A stretch of 55,828 bases of DNA. Origin: DASUDX01 sp036275365. Lineage in GTDB: Bacteria; Pseudomonadota; Gammaproteobacteria; Nevskiales; Nevskiaceae. Of the stretch, positions 16,588-25,417 are shown in pieces. Both the position numbers and the translations under genes were made by a program. The stretch is from positions 1-55,828 of the forward strand of contig DASUDX010000097.1 in NCBI GenBank assembly GCA_036275365.1, given 5' to 3'. The notes beneath the pieces were generated by a model. The model searched no databases. It worked only from the letters and a program-made list of their open reading frames with translations, and was not told the origin of the DNA. Positions within the stretch are counted from its first letter, which is position 1, and the number at the start of each line of letters is the position of its first letter.

Positions 16588-17519
16588 GTCCGCCACCGCT
16601 TCTTGAACCGGCGCAGCCCCGCCGTCAGGCGCTGCGCCCGCGCCGGCCCCAGATAGCTCATGGCCAGCGCCAGCCAGTCGAGTGCCCGGGTGGGACGGGC
16701 GCGCAGCGACTGCCAGAGCTCGCGGCGACCCGCTGGCGCCGGGTCATAGAGGCTGAGGATGCGGCCGATCACATAGGCGTGCTGGGCCTGCACCGCCGGG
16801 CAATCGGCCCACAGGTCGGCATGCTTCTCCACGATGAGCTGCAGATCGTTGGCGCGCACCCGCTCGGCGCGGGTCAGGCCGCTGCCCCGCAGCCAGTCCT
16901 GCACCCACAGGGGCTCGTCCAGCACCTCGGGCCGGGTCTGCCGCCACAGCCTCAAGCCCAGCTCCCAGTCATCCCAGGAGCGGATGCGCTCGTCGAAGCC
17001 GCCCAGCGACTGGATCAGCGTGCGCTCCACCAGCCAGCCCGGCGTGGCGATCAGGCTCCAGTTGGGGCCCTCCTCGCCCACGCCGCGGCGGTAGTCGAGC
17101 TGGCTCGCATACCAGGCACCGCCGATGTAGCTGGCGCGGCCATCGTCCTCCAGCCGCAGATAGGGCGCGAGGCACCAGCGCGCCGCACGCGCCTGCAGGC
17201 AGTCCCACTGCGCCTGCAGCTTGCCGAGCAACCAGAAATCGTCATCGTCCTGGAACGCGACATAGCGTCCACGCGCCAGGGCAAGACCGGCATTGCGGGC
17301 CGCGGCGGCGCCGCTGTTGCGCTCCCGCCGCAGCACGCGCAGGCGCGGATCATCGAGCTGGGCGAGCAGGGCCGGGGTGTCGTCGCTGGAGGCATCGTCG
17401 ACCACGATCAGCTCGAGATCCCGGAAGCGCTGGGCGAGCACGCTGCCGATCGCCCGCGGCAGCAGGCCGGCGCGGTTGCGCGTCGGCAGGATCACCGAGA
17501 TCGCCGGGGCCTCAGCCAT
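16584..17519 (-). CDS. family 2 glycosyltransferase
   Basis: 311 residues. ISVILPTRNRAGLLPRAIGS, LELIVVDDASSDDTPALLAQ, AAAARNAGLALARGRYVA, FQDDDDFWLLGKLQAQWD (metal-binding DDDD) and SWDDWELGLRLWRQ identify a GT-A enzyme acting in the cytoplasm on the lipid-linked repeat unit. The start ATG lies 8 nt inside the preceding gene. C-terminus rich in Arg (LRRFKKRWRT), possibly membrane-touching. Third member of the tandem paralogue set. Confidence 0.87.
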   Translation of the reverse strand: MAEAPAISVILPTRNRAGLLPRAIGSVLAQRFRDLELIVVDDASSDDTPALLAQLDDPRLRVLRRERNSGAAAARNAGLALARGRYVAFQDDDDFWLLGKLQAQWDCLQARAARWCLAPYLRLEDDGRASYIGGAWYASQLDYRRGVGEEGPNWSLIATPGWLVERTLIQSLGGFDERIRSWDDWELGLRLWRQTRPEVLDEPLWVQDWLRGSGLTRAERVRANDLQLIVEKHADLWADCPAVQAQHAYVIGRILSLYDPAPAGRRELWQSLRARPTRALDWLALAMSYLGPARAQRLTAGLRRFKKRWRT

Positions 17520-18420
17520 GACCCCACTCCCCTCGCCGCGCCGACCGCCACAGCGCGATCAGCAGGCAGGTGGCGAAGTGCCACTGCAGGACCAGCCGCA
17601 GCAGCAGCACCGCGGGTCGCTCGGGCGGCGTCAGGGCAGCGGCACCCTCCTCACCGCGCAGCAGCCGCCAGGCCTCGCGCGGCCGCGGCAGGAACTTGCG
17701 CAGCACCCGGCCCAGATTCTGGGCCAGCGTCGAGCCATCGCGGCGGAAGGTCGAGGGCACCACGCCGCGGGCGGTACGGGCGCTCTGGGCGAGCAGGCTG
17801 GCCAAGGTCTCGCGCGCCGGATGGGCGATCACCACCTCCTCGGCGTAGGCAAGGCGCAGGCCGGCTGCGGCCGCGCGACGGGTGAACTCGAAGTCGCCGC
17901 CGGACTCCAGCCGGGCATCGAACACGCCGATCCGGTCAATCACCTGCCGGCGCAGCAGCAGATTGGCGGTGGCAAAGCCGCCCCAGTCGCGGAAGAACTG
18001 GGCCTGGCGCAGGCCGAAGGCAAGGTCATAGCCGGCAGCCACGGTGCGCCGCTGCGCCACCATCCGGATCTGTCCCCCGATCAGATCGGCCTGCTCCAGC
18101 GCCGCCACCCCGCGCGCCAGCCAGTCCGCGGCGGGAATGCAGTCGGCATCGGTAAAGGCGAGCAAGGGCGCGCGGCTGCGCGCGATGCCCAGGTTGCGGG
18201 CCGCATACGAATAGCCCGAGGGCTGGTGGGCGTAGACCACATCGGCCGGCCGCTCGGCCGGCGCCCGCGCGCTGGGGTCGTTCTCCACCACCACGATCTC
18301 GAACGCCTCGCGCGGCAGCGTCTGCTCGCGCAGCGCCTGCAGGCACAGCGCCAGCCGGTCCCAGTCCCGATGCACCGGGATGATCACCGAGATCCGCGGC
18401 TCGCCGGCGGACCCGCTCAA
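17512..18420 (-). CDS. family 2 glycosyltransferase with C-terminal membrane segment
   Basis: 302 residues. ISVIIPVHRDWDRLALCLQ, FEIVVVENDPSARAP, LLAFTDADCIPAADWL (DADC metal site), and a C-terminal hydrophobic stretch PAVLLLRLVLQWHFATCLLI near residues 270-292. It differs from the three other GT2 genes of this block and resembles membrane-tethered transferases. The start is a TTG whose last bases form the stop of the sulfotransferase gene (TTGA), so translation is probably coupled. Unusual start codon, but no ATG or GTG fits before the first strand. Confidence 0.82.
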   Translation of the reverse strand: MSGSAGEPRISVIIPVHRDWDRLALCLQALREQTLPREAFEIVVVENDPSARAPAERPADVVYAHQPSGYSYAARNLGIARSRAPLLAFTDADCIPAADWLARGVAALEQADLIGGQIRMVAQRRTVAAGYDLAFGLRQAQFFRDWGGFATANLLLRRQVIDRIGVFDARLESGGDFEFTRRAAAAGLRLAYAEEVVIAHPARETLASLLAQSARTARGVVPSTFRRDGSTLAQNLGRVLRKFLPRPREAWRLLRGEEGAAALTPPERPAVLLLRLVLQWHFATCLLIALWRSARRGEWGHG

Positions 18421-19265
18421 GCGCTGAAGCCCCAGGCGCGGACATCGATGCCGTGGTCACGGGCGAGCTGGCGCATCTCGCCCTGCAGGGCCTCGCGGAT
18501 CTCGCGCCGCTGCGCCTCGCTCAGGCGCAGCCGCGGTGCTGGCCAGCGTCGCGCCAGCGCACCCCGCAGCGCCGCCACCGGCCGTGGCAGGCGCCGTTCG
18601 CAGAAGCCCCAGCCGGGCAGCCGGCGCAGCCAGCCATCCCAGGCCGGCAGGCGGTCGGTGTCGTGCAGCACCGGCACCTGGGCTGGCCAGGGCGCGGGAT
18701 CGAGCCCGAGGAAAGCAGCCAGCCGCTCACGCAGCGGCAGGGCCGGCCGCTGCCGCAGCAGGGCCATGTCCAGCACCAGCAGCCGCTCGCGCGGGAAGCA
18801 GCGCGTGTAGCGTTCCAGCTGGCTGGCATAGCGGCAGGCATCGAGCATGCCGGCAGTGTAGTCAGCTGCCGGCAGACGCTGGGTGGTGCTGCCGGCGATG
18901 AAACGGTGATGGGATTCGATGCGTTCGATCGGATCGCGCACCAGGTAGATCAGGCGGGGGTTGAGGCCGGCCTCGCGGATCCGCTCCGGCACATCGGGCT
19001 CGTACGGGTACTTGGTGTAGCCGGTGGAGGCTTCCAGCGCGTAGCGATGGCGGGCCGGATCGAACGCCCAGAGCTCGGCGTAGCGGCGCGGCCGGGGACG
19101 CACGCCGTGGGCCTGGTGGCGGCTGAAGAACTCCGGCTCCTTGACCCGGCAGGGGGCGATCGCCGGATGGGCCAGCAGGTAGTCGTAGAGCGAGGAGGTG
19201 CCGCATTTCATCGCCCCGATGATCATCAGATGCGCATCGGCGGGAATCGGTGCCGGCCCGCTCAT
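18417..19265 (-). CDS. PAPS-dependent sulfotransferase
   Basis: 282 residues. The 5'-phosphosulfate loop is MIIGAMKCGTSSLYDYLLAH (about residues 14-33) and the 3'-phosphate-binding segment is LIYLVRDPIERIESHHRFIA. KEPEFFSR and STGYTKYP also match carbohydrate sulfotransferases of the Sulfotransfer family. It would move sulfate from PAPS to a hydroxyl of the polysaccharide or its precursor. The ATG overlaps the stop of the GT4 gene (ATGA). No PAPS-synthesis genes (cysD, cysN, cysC) are in the window, so PAPS must come from elsewhere. Confidence 0.88.
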   Translation of the reverse strand: MSGPAPIPADAHLMIIGAMKCGTSSLYDYLLAHPAIAPCRVKEPEFFSRHQAHGVRPRPRRYAELWAFDPARHRYALEASTGYTKYPYEPDVPERIREAGLNPRLIYLVRDPIERIESHHRFIAGSTTQRLPAADYTAGMLDACRYASQLERYTRCFPRERLLVLDMALLRQRPALPLRERLAAFLGLDPAPWPAQVPVLHDTDRLPAWDGWLRRLPGWGFCERRLPRPVAALRGALARRWPAPRLRLSEAQRREIREALQGEMRQLARDHGIDVRAWGFSA

Positions 19266-20458
19266 GGCGCCACCCCGCGCGCCGCCGCCAGCTCGGCGTA
19301 GAGCGCTTCCAGCTGGTCCAGGTGCTGGCGGTGGCAGAACTGGCGCTCCACCCAGGCCCGGCCGGCCTCGGCCAGGGCCGGCCACTCCGCGCGACGGGCG
19401 AGCAGGGCCTGTACCGCGGCGGCGATCTGCTCCGGCGCCCGCTCGTCCACCAGCAGGCCATTGACGCCCTCCTGCAGGCTCTCGGGAATCCCGCCGGAGC
19501 GGGTGGCCACCACCAGCAGGCCGCAGGCCTGGGCCTCGATCAGCGCCATGCCCTGCCCCTCCTGATCGCCATCGGCCGCGCGTACCGAGGGGAACAGAAA
19601 CAGATCGGCCTCGGCGAGCACCGCCGCCACCTGCTGACGGGTCCGCGCGCCGAGAAAGGACACGCTCTGTTGCAGACCCAGACGCCCGACCTGCTGCTCC
19701 AGCAGCGGCCGCAGCGGCCCTTCGCCGATCACCTGGTAGCGGCAGTCCACACCCGCCGCGCGCAGGCGCGCCACCGCCTCGAGGGCATCGCCGATGCCTT
19801 TCTTCTCGACCAGGCGGGCGATCGAGAGCAGCTGCAGCGGACGGCCCTCGCCGACCAGCGGGCGGCGGAAGGGGTAGGCGTCGAGACGGATGCCCAGCGG
19901 CAGCCGGCAGAGCTTGGCCGGTGGGCAGCCCAGGGCCAGGGCCCGTTGGGCGATGAAGGCGGTGGTGGCGATCAGGCGATCGGCGCCCTCGAACAGATGG
20001 CGGTAGGCGCCGGCCTCGGTCGGCGGCTCGCGGGTGACATCGAAACCGTGCAGGGAGACCAGCAGCGGCGCCGGCAGCCGGCCCTGGCGGCGCAGGCGCG
20101 CCAGCCGCTCCCCGGCCGGGCCGAAATGGGCGTGGACCAAATCCCCGGGTCGCCACAGCCGGCGCAGACCGGCCTCGAGCAGGGCATCCTCGCGGGCGGC
20201 GTCGCCCAGGCCGCGCAGGCGGATGGACAGGCGCAGCCACCGGCTGCCCGGCCGCCAGACCGCACGGGGCAGGCGCCGCAGCAGCGGGCCCAGCTCGTCG
20301 TGGAGGCCAGCGACCGGGCCCGGGTGCTCGCAGAGCACCGAGACCCGGCGGCCGCGCTCGGCCAGCCCGAGCACATGGTCGAGCACGAAGGTTTCGGAGA
20401 GCAGGGGAAAGGTCCAGGTGGCCACCACCACCCCGGGATCGACGCGGCTCAGCGGCAT
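19262..20458 (-). CDS. family 4 glycosyltransferase (WcaL/AmsK-like)
   Basis: About 398 residues. N-terminal acceptor half VVVATWTFPLLSETFVLDHV, close to the opening of WcaL/AmsK-type exopolysaccharide transferases; donor half with LLSIARLVEKKGIGDALEAV, YQVIGEGPLRPLLE, and EGQGMALIEAQACGLLVVAT containing the E-x7-E motif. Start set at the ATG at 20458; an in-frame ATG at 20503 would add 15 basic residues unlike the family. First gene of the eight-gene leftward block ending at 12398, and divergent from the next GT2 gene across a 121-bp gap. Confidence 0.87.
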   Translation of the reverse strand: MPLSRVDPGVVVATWTFPLLSETFVLDHVLGLAERGRRVSVLCEHPGPVAGLHDELGPLLRRLPRAVWRPGSRWLRLSIRLRGLGDAAREDALLEAGLRRLWRPGDLVHAHFGPAGERLARLRRQGRLPAPLLVSLHGFDVTREPPTEAGAYRHLFEGADRLIATTAFIAQRALALGCPPAKLCRLPLGIRLDAYPFRRPLVGEGRPLQLLSIARLVEKKGIGDALEAVARLRAAGVDCRYQVIGEGPLRPLLEQQVGRLGLQQSVSFLGARTRQQVAAVLAEADLFLFPSVRAADGDQEGQGMALIEAQACGLLVVATRSGGIPESLQEGVNGLLVDERAPEQIAAAVQALLARRAEWPALAEAGRAWVERQFCHRQHLDQLEALYAELAAARGVAP

Positions 20459-20511
20459 GCGTCGCGGCTTTTGCGGACACCGATCATCCAGCGATGGTGC
20501 CATGATTCCGG

Positions 20512-20521
20512 CGTCGCGACG
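20512..20521. repeat. 10-bp palindrome in the divergent promoter gap
   Basis: CGTCGCGACG, its own reverse complement, with a similar GCCGTCGCGGG copy ~12 bp to the right. It lies in the gap 20459-20579 between the leftward GT4 block and the rightward GT2 block, where promoters for both must lie. I see no convincing -35/-10 pair in the gap. Could be an operator or chance in GC-rich DNA. Confidence 0.25.
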
Positions 20522-20579
20522 GGGGACGCCGTCGCGGGTGTTCGCCGTCCGCGTCCCTTGCCCGAGACCTGCCCGGCCG

Positions 20580-21422
20580 ATGTCCGGTCCCGCCGCCGTG
20601 CCCGCTCCCGAACAGACGCCGCCGCGCTTCGCCGTGGTCTGTGCCGCCTACGCCTGCGAGCGCTGGATCGGCCGCTGTCTGCGCTCGCTGCGCGAGCAGG
20701 ACTACCCGCACTGGCAGGCGGTGGTGATCGACGATGCCTCGCCCGACCGCAGCCATGCGCAGGCCCTCGAGGCGGCCCGCGGCGAGCCGAGGATCCAGGT
20801 GCGGCAGGCCCCGCGGCGCCGCCACACCCTGGCCAATCTGCTCGAGGCGACGCGCCTGGCCGCGCCTGCGGCCGAGGATGTGGTGGTGGTGCTCGATGGC
20901 GACGACTGGCTCAGCGATGCCAGCGCGCTGCGCCGTCTGGCCGCGCATTACCGCGATCCGGCGCTGTGGCTCAGCTATGGCAGCTGTGTGCTGCATCGCG
21001 CCAGCTCGCGCCGGTCCCGCTGGCGCCAGCGCCTGGGGGGCGCGCCCGAGCGCGGCCAGGCGGCCGCCTATCCGGCCGTGGTGCGGGAACACGATCTGTA
21101 TCGCTACTTCCCCGGCCGCTTCCTGGCCACCCATCTGCGCGCCTACCGGCGCTTCCTCTGGGATGCGCTGCGCGACGAGGATCTGCGCGATGTCGATGGC
21201 GGCTATGTGCGGGCCGGCGCGGATGTGGTGACCATGTGGCCGATGATGGAGATGGCCACCCACCGCCATCTGCGCTATCTGGACGAGGTGTTCTATGTCT
21301 ACAACAACGATCACCCGCTCAGCGACAACCGCCAGACCGCGGACTGGCACGCCAGCGAGCAGTTCCGGATCAATCTGCTGACCCGCGCGCGACCGCGCTA
21401 TGCGCCACTCGAGCGGGGCTGA
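20580..21422 (+). CDS. family 2 glycosyltransferase
   Basis: 280 residues. FAVVCAAYACERWIGRCLRS, WQAVVIDDASPDRSHAQA, and VVVVLDGDDWLSDASALRRL with the DGDD metal site. The second half (FLATHLRAYRRFLWD, YLDEVFYVYNNDHPLSDNRQ) is typical of a GT2 group often found in capsule clusters. Starts at an ATG at 20580 and heads a four-gene rightward block; the following sulfotransferase gene starts 1 nt after its stop, so they are coupled. Confidence 0.86.
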   Translation: MSGPAAVPAPEQTPPRFAVVCAAYACERWIGRCLRSLREQDYPHWQAVVIDDASPDRSHAQALEAARGEPRIQVRQAPRRRHTLANLLEATRLAAPAAEDVVVVLDGDDWLSDASALRRLAAHYRDPALWLSYGSCVLHRASSRRSRWRQRLGGAPERGQAAAYPAVVREHDLYRYFPGRFLATHLRAYRRFLWDALRDEDLRDVDGGYVRAGADVVTMWPMMEMATHRHLRYLDEVFYVYNNDHPLSDNRQTADWHASEQFRINLLTRARPRYAPLERG

Positions 21423-21423
21423 G

Positions 21424-22212
21424 ATGACCGCCGCCGCGGCGCCGCTGATCTTTCTGCACCTGCCCAAGACCGCGGGCACCACCTTCGATGCCGTCCTCAG
21501 CCGGCAGTTCCGGCCCGAGCAGATCCACATGCTGCGCTCCGAGCGCTGGCTGGAGACGCTGGCGGCCTTCCCCTCGCTGCCGCTCGCCCAGCGTGAGGCC
21601 ATCCGCCTGCTCAAGGGCCATCAGCCCTTCGGCCTGCATGTGCATCTGGCACCGGGCGCGCGCTATCTCACCGTGCTGCGCGATCCGGTGGCCCGGGTGG
21701 TGTCCCACTACCGCTATGTGGTGGCCACCCGCCATCCGCGCTTCTATCCGAGGATCGAGGCCGAGGGGCTGGACCTGCACGGCTATGTGACCCGCCACCC
21801 CAGCGGCGAGCTGGAGAACGGCCAGACCCGCTGGCTCAGCGGCCGGCTCGACGACGCGCCGCTCGACGAGGCCGACCTGGCCCGCGCGCGCCAGCACCTG
21901 GCCGAGCATTTCGCCTGGGTGGGGGTGGCCGAGCGCTTCGACGAGTCGCTGGTGGAACTGGCCCTGCGCCAGGGCTGGCCGCGCATCTACTACCGCCGCC
22001 GCAATGTCGGCGAGCCGCAGGAGCAGCCGATCGCCGCCGCCACCCGCGCGGCCATCCTCGCCCGCAACCGTCTGGACCTCGCCCTGCACCAGGAGGCCGT
22101 CGCCGCTCTGGATGCGGCCACCCGCAGGCGCCGCTGGCTGCGCGCCGGCCTGGTGCAGGCCCTGCGGCTGGGCAATCGCCTGGGCGCGGCGCTGCGTCCG
22201 CTGCCGGCATGA
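21424..22212 (+). CDS. sulfotransferase (Sulfotransfer_2-like)
   Basis: 262 residues. PLIFLHLPKTAGTTFDAVLS is the PAPS 5'-phosphosulfate loop as found in carbohydrate 2-O and chondroitin-type sulfotransferases; YLTVLRDPVARVVSHYRYVV is the 3'-phosphate-binding part. It is a different subfamily from the sulfotransferase at 18417-19265 (LPKTAGT versus GAMKCGT), so the locus probably sulfates two positions. The ATG at 21424 follows the preceding stop by 1 nt. C-terminus is Arg/Leu-rich. Confidence 0.85.
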   Translation: MTAAAAPLIFLHLPKTAGTTFDAVLSRQFRPEQIHMLRSERWLETLAAFPSLPLAQREAIRLLKGHQPFGLHVHLAPGARYLTVLRDPVARVVSHYRYVVATRHPRFYPRIEAEGLDLHGYVTRHPSGELENGQTRWLSGRLDDAPLDEADLARARQHLAEHFAWVGVAERFDESLVELALRQGWPRIYYRRRNVGEPQEQPIAAATRAAILARNRLDLALHQEAVAALDAATRRRRWLRAGLVQALRLGNRLGAALRPLPA

Positions 22213-23186
22213 GCCCCGCGCCCTGGTCGGTGGCGCTGGCCACCGATGCGGTCTACGCCCCGCATGCGGCGGTGGCGATCCATTCCCTGCTGGCGCGCCA
22301 CCCGGGTCAGCCGATCGAGCTCTGGCTGCTGGTCGAGCGCGAGGAGGGGCCGATGAGCAACGCCCTGGCGCGTCTGCAGCAGCTGGTCGGCGGGGGGCCG
22401 GCCCGCCTGCAGGTGCTGCCGATCCCTGCGCTGTGGCGGCGGCGCCTGCGCGCGCATCCCCAGTTCGGGCTGCATGCCTGGCTGCGCCTGCTGCTGCCGG
22501 TGCTGCTGCCGGACCGGGACCGGGTGCTGTACCTGGATTCGGATCTGGTGGTCAGCGACCGGCTGGAGGCGCTGTGGTCGGTGGATCTGCAGGGCCAGCT
22601 GCTCGCGGCCGTGCACAACCCGCTCTATCCCCACCAGTCCGCAGCCTGGCAGCAGGCCCTGGGCGTCCCGGATCCGGCGCGCTATTTCAACTCCGGGGTG
22701 CTGCTGCTCGACCTCGCGGCGCTGCGTGCCGGCGACTGGACCGAGCGCCTGCTGCATCAGGCCGCGGCCAGCGGCGAGGCACTGCGGTTTCCCGACCAGG
22801 ATGTGCTCAACCAGGCGTTCTGGTCACGCTGGCAGCCGCTGCCGCCGCGCTTCAACGCACAGGCCATCCACTTCGACCTGCCGCCGCGGCAGCTCTCCGG
22901 ATCCGCCGAGGCCCTGCGCGCGGCGCGCCATCGTCCGGCCATCGTCCACTACACCGGCCAGCACAAGCCCTGGCTGCATGCCTGCCGGCATCCGCGGCGC
23001 GCGCTCTACTGGCAGCACCGGCGGCAGACGCCGTGGGCGGATGGCCAGCCCCTGCACCCGCGGCTGCGCAACTGGCTGCTGCGCGAGCTGCCCTACCCCC
23101 TGCATCGCTGGGTGCTGCAGCGCTGGCCGCAGCCGGAGCTGGCCCGTGCCGCGCCCCAGGACGGCGTCGCCGGGCCGGGGGCGTGA
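22209..23186 (+). CDS. family 8 glycosyltransferase
   Basis: 325 residues. Retaining GT-A enzyme of the LPS galactosyl/glucosyltransferase type: VALATDAVYAPHAAVAIHS at the start, VLYLDSDLVVSDRLEALWS with the DSD metal motif, YFNSGVLLLDLAAL, FPDQDVLNQAF, and IVHYTGQHKPWLHAC with the C-terminal metal-binding His. All GT8 landmarks are in order. Start overlaps the sulfotransferase stop (ATGA). The sugar donor is probably UDP-glucose or UDP-galactose by family, not proven. Confidence 0.9.
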   Translation: MSPAPWSVALATDAVYAPHAAVAIHSLLARHPGQPIELWLLVEREEGPMSNALARLQQLVGGGPARLQVLPIPALWRRRLRAHPQFGLHAWLRLLLPVLLPDRDRVLYLDSDLVVSDRLEALWSVDLQGQLLAAVHNPLYPHQSAAWQQALGVPDPARYFNSGVLLLDLAALRAGDWTERLLHQAAASGEALRFPDQDVLNQAFWSRWQPLPPRFNAQAIHFDLPPRQLSGSAEALRAARHRPAIVHYTGQHKPWLHACRHPRRALYWQHRRQTPWADGQPLHPRLRNWLLRELPYPLHRWVLQRWPQPELARAAPQDGVAGPGA

Positions 23187-24301
23187 TGAGCGGACCCGCC
23201 GAACGCTGGCTGGCGGTGGATGGTCTGCGCGGCATCGCCGCGCTGGGCGTGGTGCTGTTCCACCTGCACCCGGCCCCGCTGTTCTGGCTGTGGTCGATGG
23301 TGGACCTGTTCTTCATCATCTCCGGGCTGGTGATCACCGCCCAGCTGCTGCGGGTGAGCCGGCTGGACGGCGCGACCCTGCGCATCTTCTGGGTCCGCCG
23401 CGCGCTGCGGATCTTCCCGCTCTACTACGCCCTGCTGCTGTTCACCCTCGCCGTCGGTCTGCTGCTGCATCGCCTGGGGCTGGAGGGCCCGCCCTACGGT
23501 GAGGGGCTGTGGAAGTACTTCGTGTTCCTGCAGTTCAGCGAGCTCTATGTGCCGGGGATGGATGCGCGCGAGGCGGACCTGCTGCGTTTCTTCATTCCCA
23601 GCTGGTCGATCGCGGTGGAGGAGCAGTACTACCTGGTCTGGCCGCTGCTGCTGATCGCCCTGCAGCGCCGGCCGCAGGCGCTGGTGATCGTCTCGCTGCT
23701 GCTGATCGCCATCGGCATCGGCGCCCGCGCCGGCGCGGTCTACCCCTATGTGCTGCCGGCACGGCTCGATGGGCTGGCGATGGGCAGCCTGCTCGCGGTG
23801 TGGCTGGATCAGCGGCGGACGGCAGCCCCGCCGCATCCGGCGCTGCAGCGGCGGGTGGTTCAAGGACTGGTGCTGCTGGGCGGCCTGCTGCTGGTGCTGC
23901 CCTATCTGTGGCTGGGCTATGTCGAGCGGCAGGTGCTCACCCTCACCGATGGCGCAGTGGTGATCTCGGTGACCGGCTTCGTGCTGATCTATGGCCTGCT
24001 GATCCACTCGGTGATCGGCCCGCCCGGCGGCCGGCTGGCGCGGGGGCTGGCTCGGGGTCTCGCCTCGGCGCCACTGGTCTGGCTCGGTGGCCTGAGCTAC
24101 GCGCTCTACCTCAGCCACACGCCGCTGCGCGGCCTCTACAACGGCCTGCTGCGCAGCCAGGGATGGCCGCGCAGCGAGCTCGGCGATCTGCTCTATCTGC
24201 TGGTCTGCATCGGCTTTGCCTGGTTCTGCCAGCGCCAGATCGAGCGGCGCTTCAACGCTCTGAAGACCCGCTTCCCGCTACCCGCCACCGCCCGCGGCTG
24301 A
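23186..24301 (+). CDS. acyltransferase family 3 membrane protein
   Basis: 371 residues with about ten hydrophobic segments. Opens with LAVDGLRGIAALGVVLFHLH, containing the R and H residues conserved in Acyl_transf_3 proteins such as OafA, and has FFIPSWSIAVEEQYYLVWP, also a family signature. Predicted to acetylate or otherwise acylate a sugar hydroxyl of the polysaccharide at the inner membrane. Start overlaps the GT8 stop by 1 nt (TGATG). Its last 24 nt overlap the end of the convergent acyltransferase gene. Confidence 0.9.
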   Translation: MSGPAERWLAVDGLRGIAALGVVLFHLHPAPLFWLWSMVDLFFIISGLVITAQLLRVSRLDGATLRIFWVRRALRIFPLYYALLLFTLAVGLLLHRLGLEGPPYGEGLWKYFVFLQFSELYVPGMDAREADLLRFFIPSWSIAVEEQYYLVWPLLLIALQRRPQALVIVSLLLIAIGIGARAGAVYPYVLPARLDGLAMGSLLAVWLDQRRTAAPPHPALQRRVVQGLVLLGGLLLVLPYLWLGYVERQVLTLTDGAVVISVTGFVLIYGLLIHSVIGPPGGRLARGLARGLASAPLVWLGGLSYALYLSHTPLRGLYNGLLRSQGWPRSELGDLLYLLVCIGFAWFCQRQIERRFNALKTRFPLPATARG

Positions 24302-25417
24302 GGGCAGCGCAGGAGGGCTTGCCCGGCGCGCGCCCAGCGCCTGCAGCCGGCGATCCACCAGCACATAGAGCAGATGGGCGCTGACCAAGCTGAGCAGCAC
24401 CGCGACCGCATACACCAGAGGGACGGGGATCGGTGCCAGTGACCAGCGCCGCTCGGCCCAGTCGGCCAGCCGCGGCAGCACGGCGATCAGCGGATAGTGG
24501 GTCAGATACAGGGAGTAGCTGATCCGGCCGAGATAGCCGGTGAGGCGGCTGCGCAGCCAGAACAGCGAAGGATCACCGGCATGCAGGGTCAGCCAGGCCA
24601 CCGCACCGGCCCAGAACAGGGCCGCCCCGCTGCCGGCCCAGGGGCGGTAGACGAAGGGATCGGCGCCCTGCAGATACTCGAGGTAGCCGCCGCCGATGTA
24701 GACCGCCACCAGCACACCGCCCAGCCGCATCGCCCAGGCGGCGATCTGGCGCAGCCGGTCGCGCTGCAGCCCCGGCAGAGTGGCCAGGGCCACGGCGATC
24801 GCCACGCCGTAGACGAAGGCGTCGAGATGGGCGGTGAGCGCGTAGTAGTCGGTGCCCCGGTTGCGCAGCAGCGTGGCCAGCAGCAGCAGGGCGAGCCCGA
24901 ACAGCAGCCGCTGACGCGGCGACAGCCGGCTCACCACGATCAGCCCGGCCGGCAGCAGCAGATAGAACTGCTCCTCCACCGCCAGCGACCACAGATGCAC
25001 GGCGAAGTACCAGTACGGGTAGGCCGGCTGGTCGGTGAACATCAGCTCCGAGTACTGGCTGAAGCTGAGGTAGCGCCAGAGCAGCGCCAGATGGTCGGTG
25101 CTCCAGAGCCCGATCCGGCTCAGCAGCAGGCTCAGCACCACGATGCCGGCCAGGGCCAGGAAGTACGGCGGCCAGATCCGCTCGGCGCGGCGGCGATAGA
25201 AGCCCAGCACGCCCGCCAGCGAGCCGAGCCGGCCCCAGATCACCGTGGTGAGCAGGGCCGCCGACATCACGAAGAACATCTCCATCAGCATCCACGACCA
25301 GAACACCTCGTCGTGGCGGATGTGGGTCCAGACGATGATCACCGCGCCCACCCCGCGCAGGGTGTCGAGGTCCTCCACCCGTCCGCGCGGGACCAGAGGG
25401 GGGCGGCCGGCGCTCAC
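24278..25417 (-). CDS. acyltransferase family 3 membrane protein
   Basis: 379 residues from a GTG that overlaps the stop of the FkbM gene (GTGA, 25414-25417); earlier in-frame codons read Arg/Gly-rich sequence unlike the family. VEDLDTLRGVGAVIIVWTHI, FYRRRAERIWPPYFLALAG, and LWSLAVEEQFYLLLPAG are the Acyl_transf_3 landmarks; ten or so membrane segments. Likely adds a second acyl group to the same polymer. Last gene of the leftward block that begins at 36420; it meets the other acyltransferase gene tail to tail with a 24-nt overlap and no room for a separate terminator. Confidence 0.88.
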   Translation of the reverse strand: MSAGRPPLVPRGRVEDLDTLRGVGAVIIVWTHIRHDEVFWSWMLMEMFFVMSAALLTTVIWGRLGSLAGVLGFYRRRAERIWPPYFLALAGIVVLSLLLSRIGLWSTDHLALLWRYLSFSQYSELMFTDQPAYPYWYFAVHLWSLAVEEQFYLLLPAGLIVVSRLSPRQRLLFGLALLLLATLLRNRGTDYYALTAHLDAFVYGVAIAVALATLPGLQRDRLRQIAAWAMRLGGVLVAVYIGGGYLEYLQGADPFVYRPWAGSGAALFWAGAVAWLTLHAGDPSLFWLRSRLTGYLGRISYSLYLTHYPLIAVLPRLADWAERRWSLAPIPVPLVYAVAVLLSLVSAHLLYVLVDRRLQALGARRASPPALPSAAGGGG

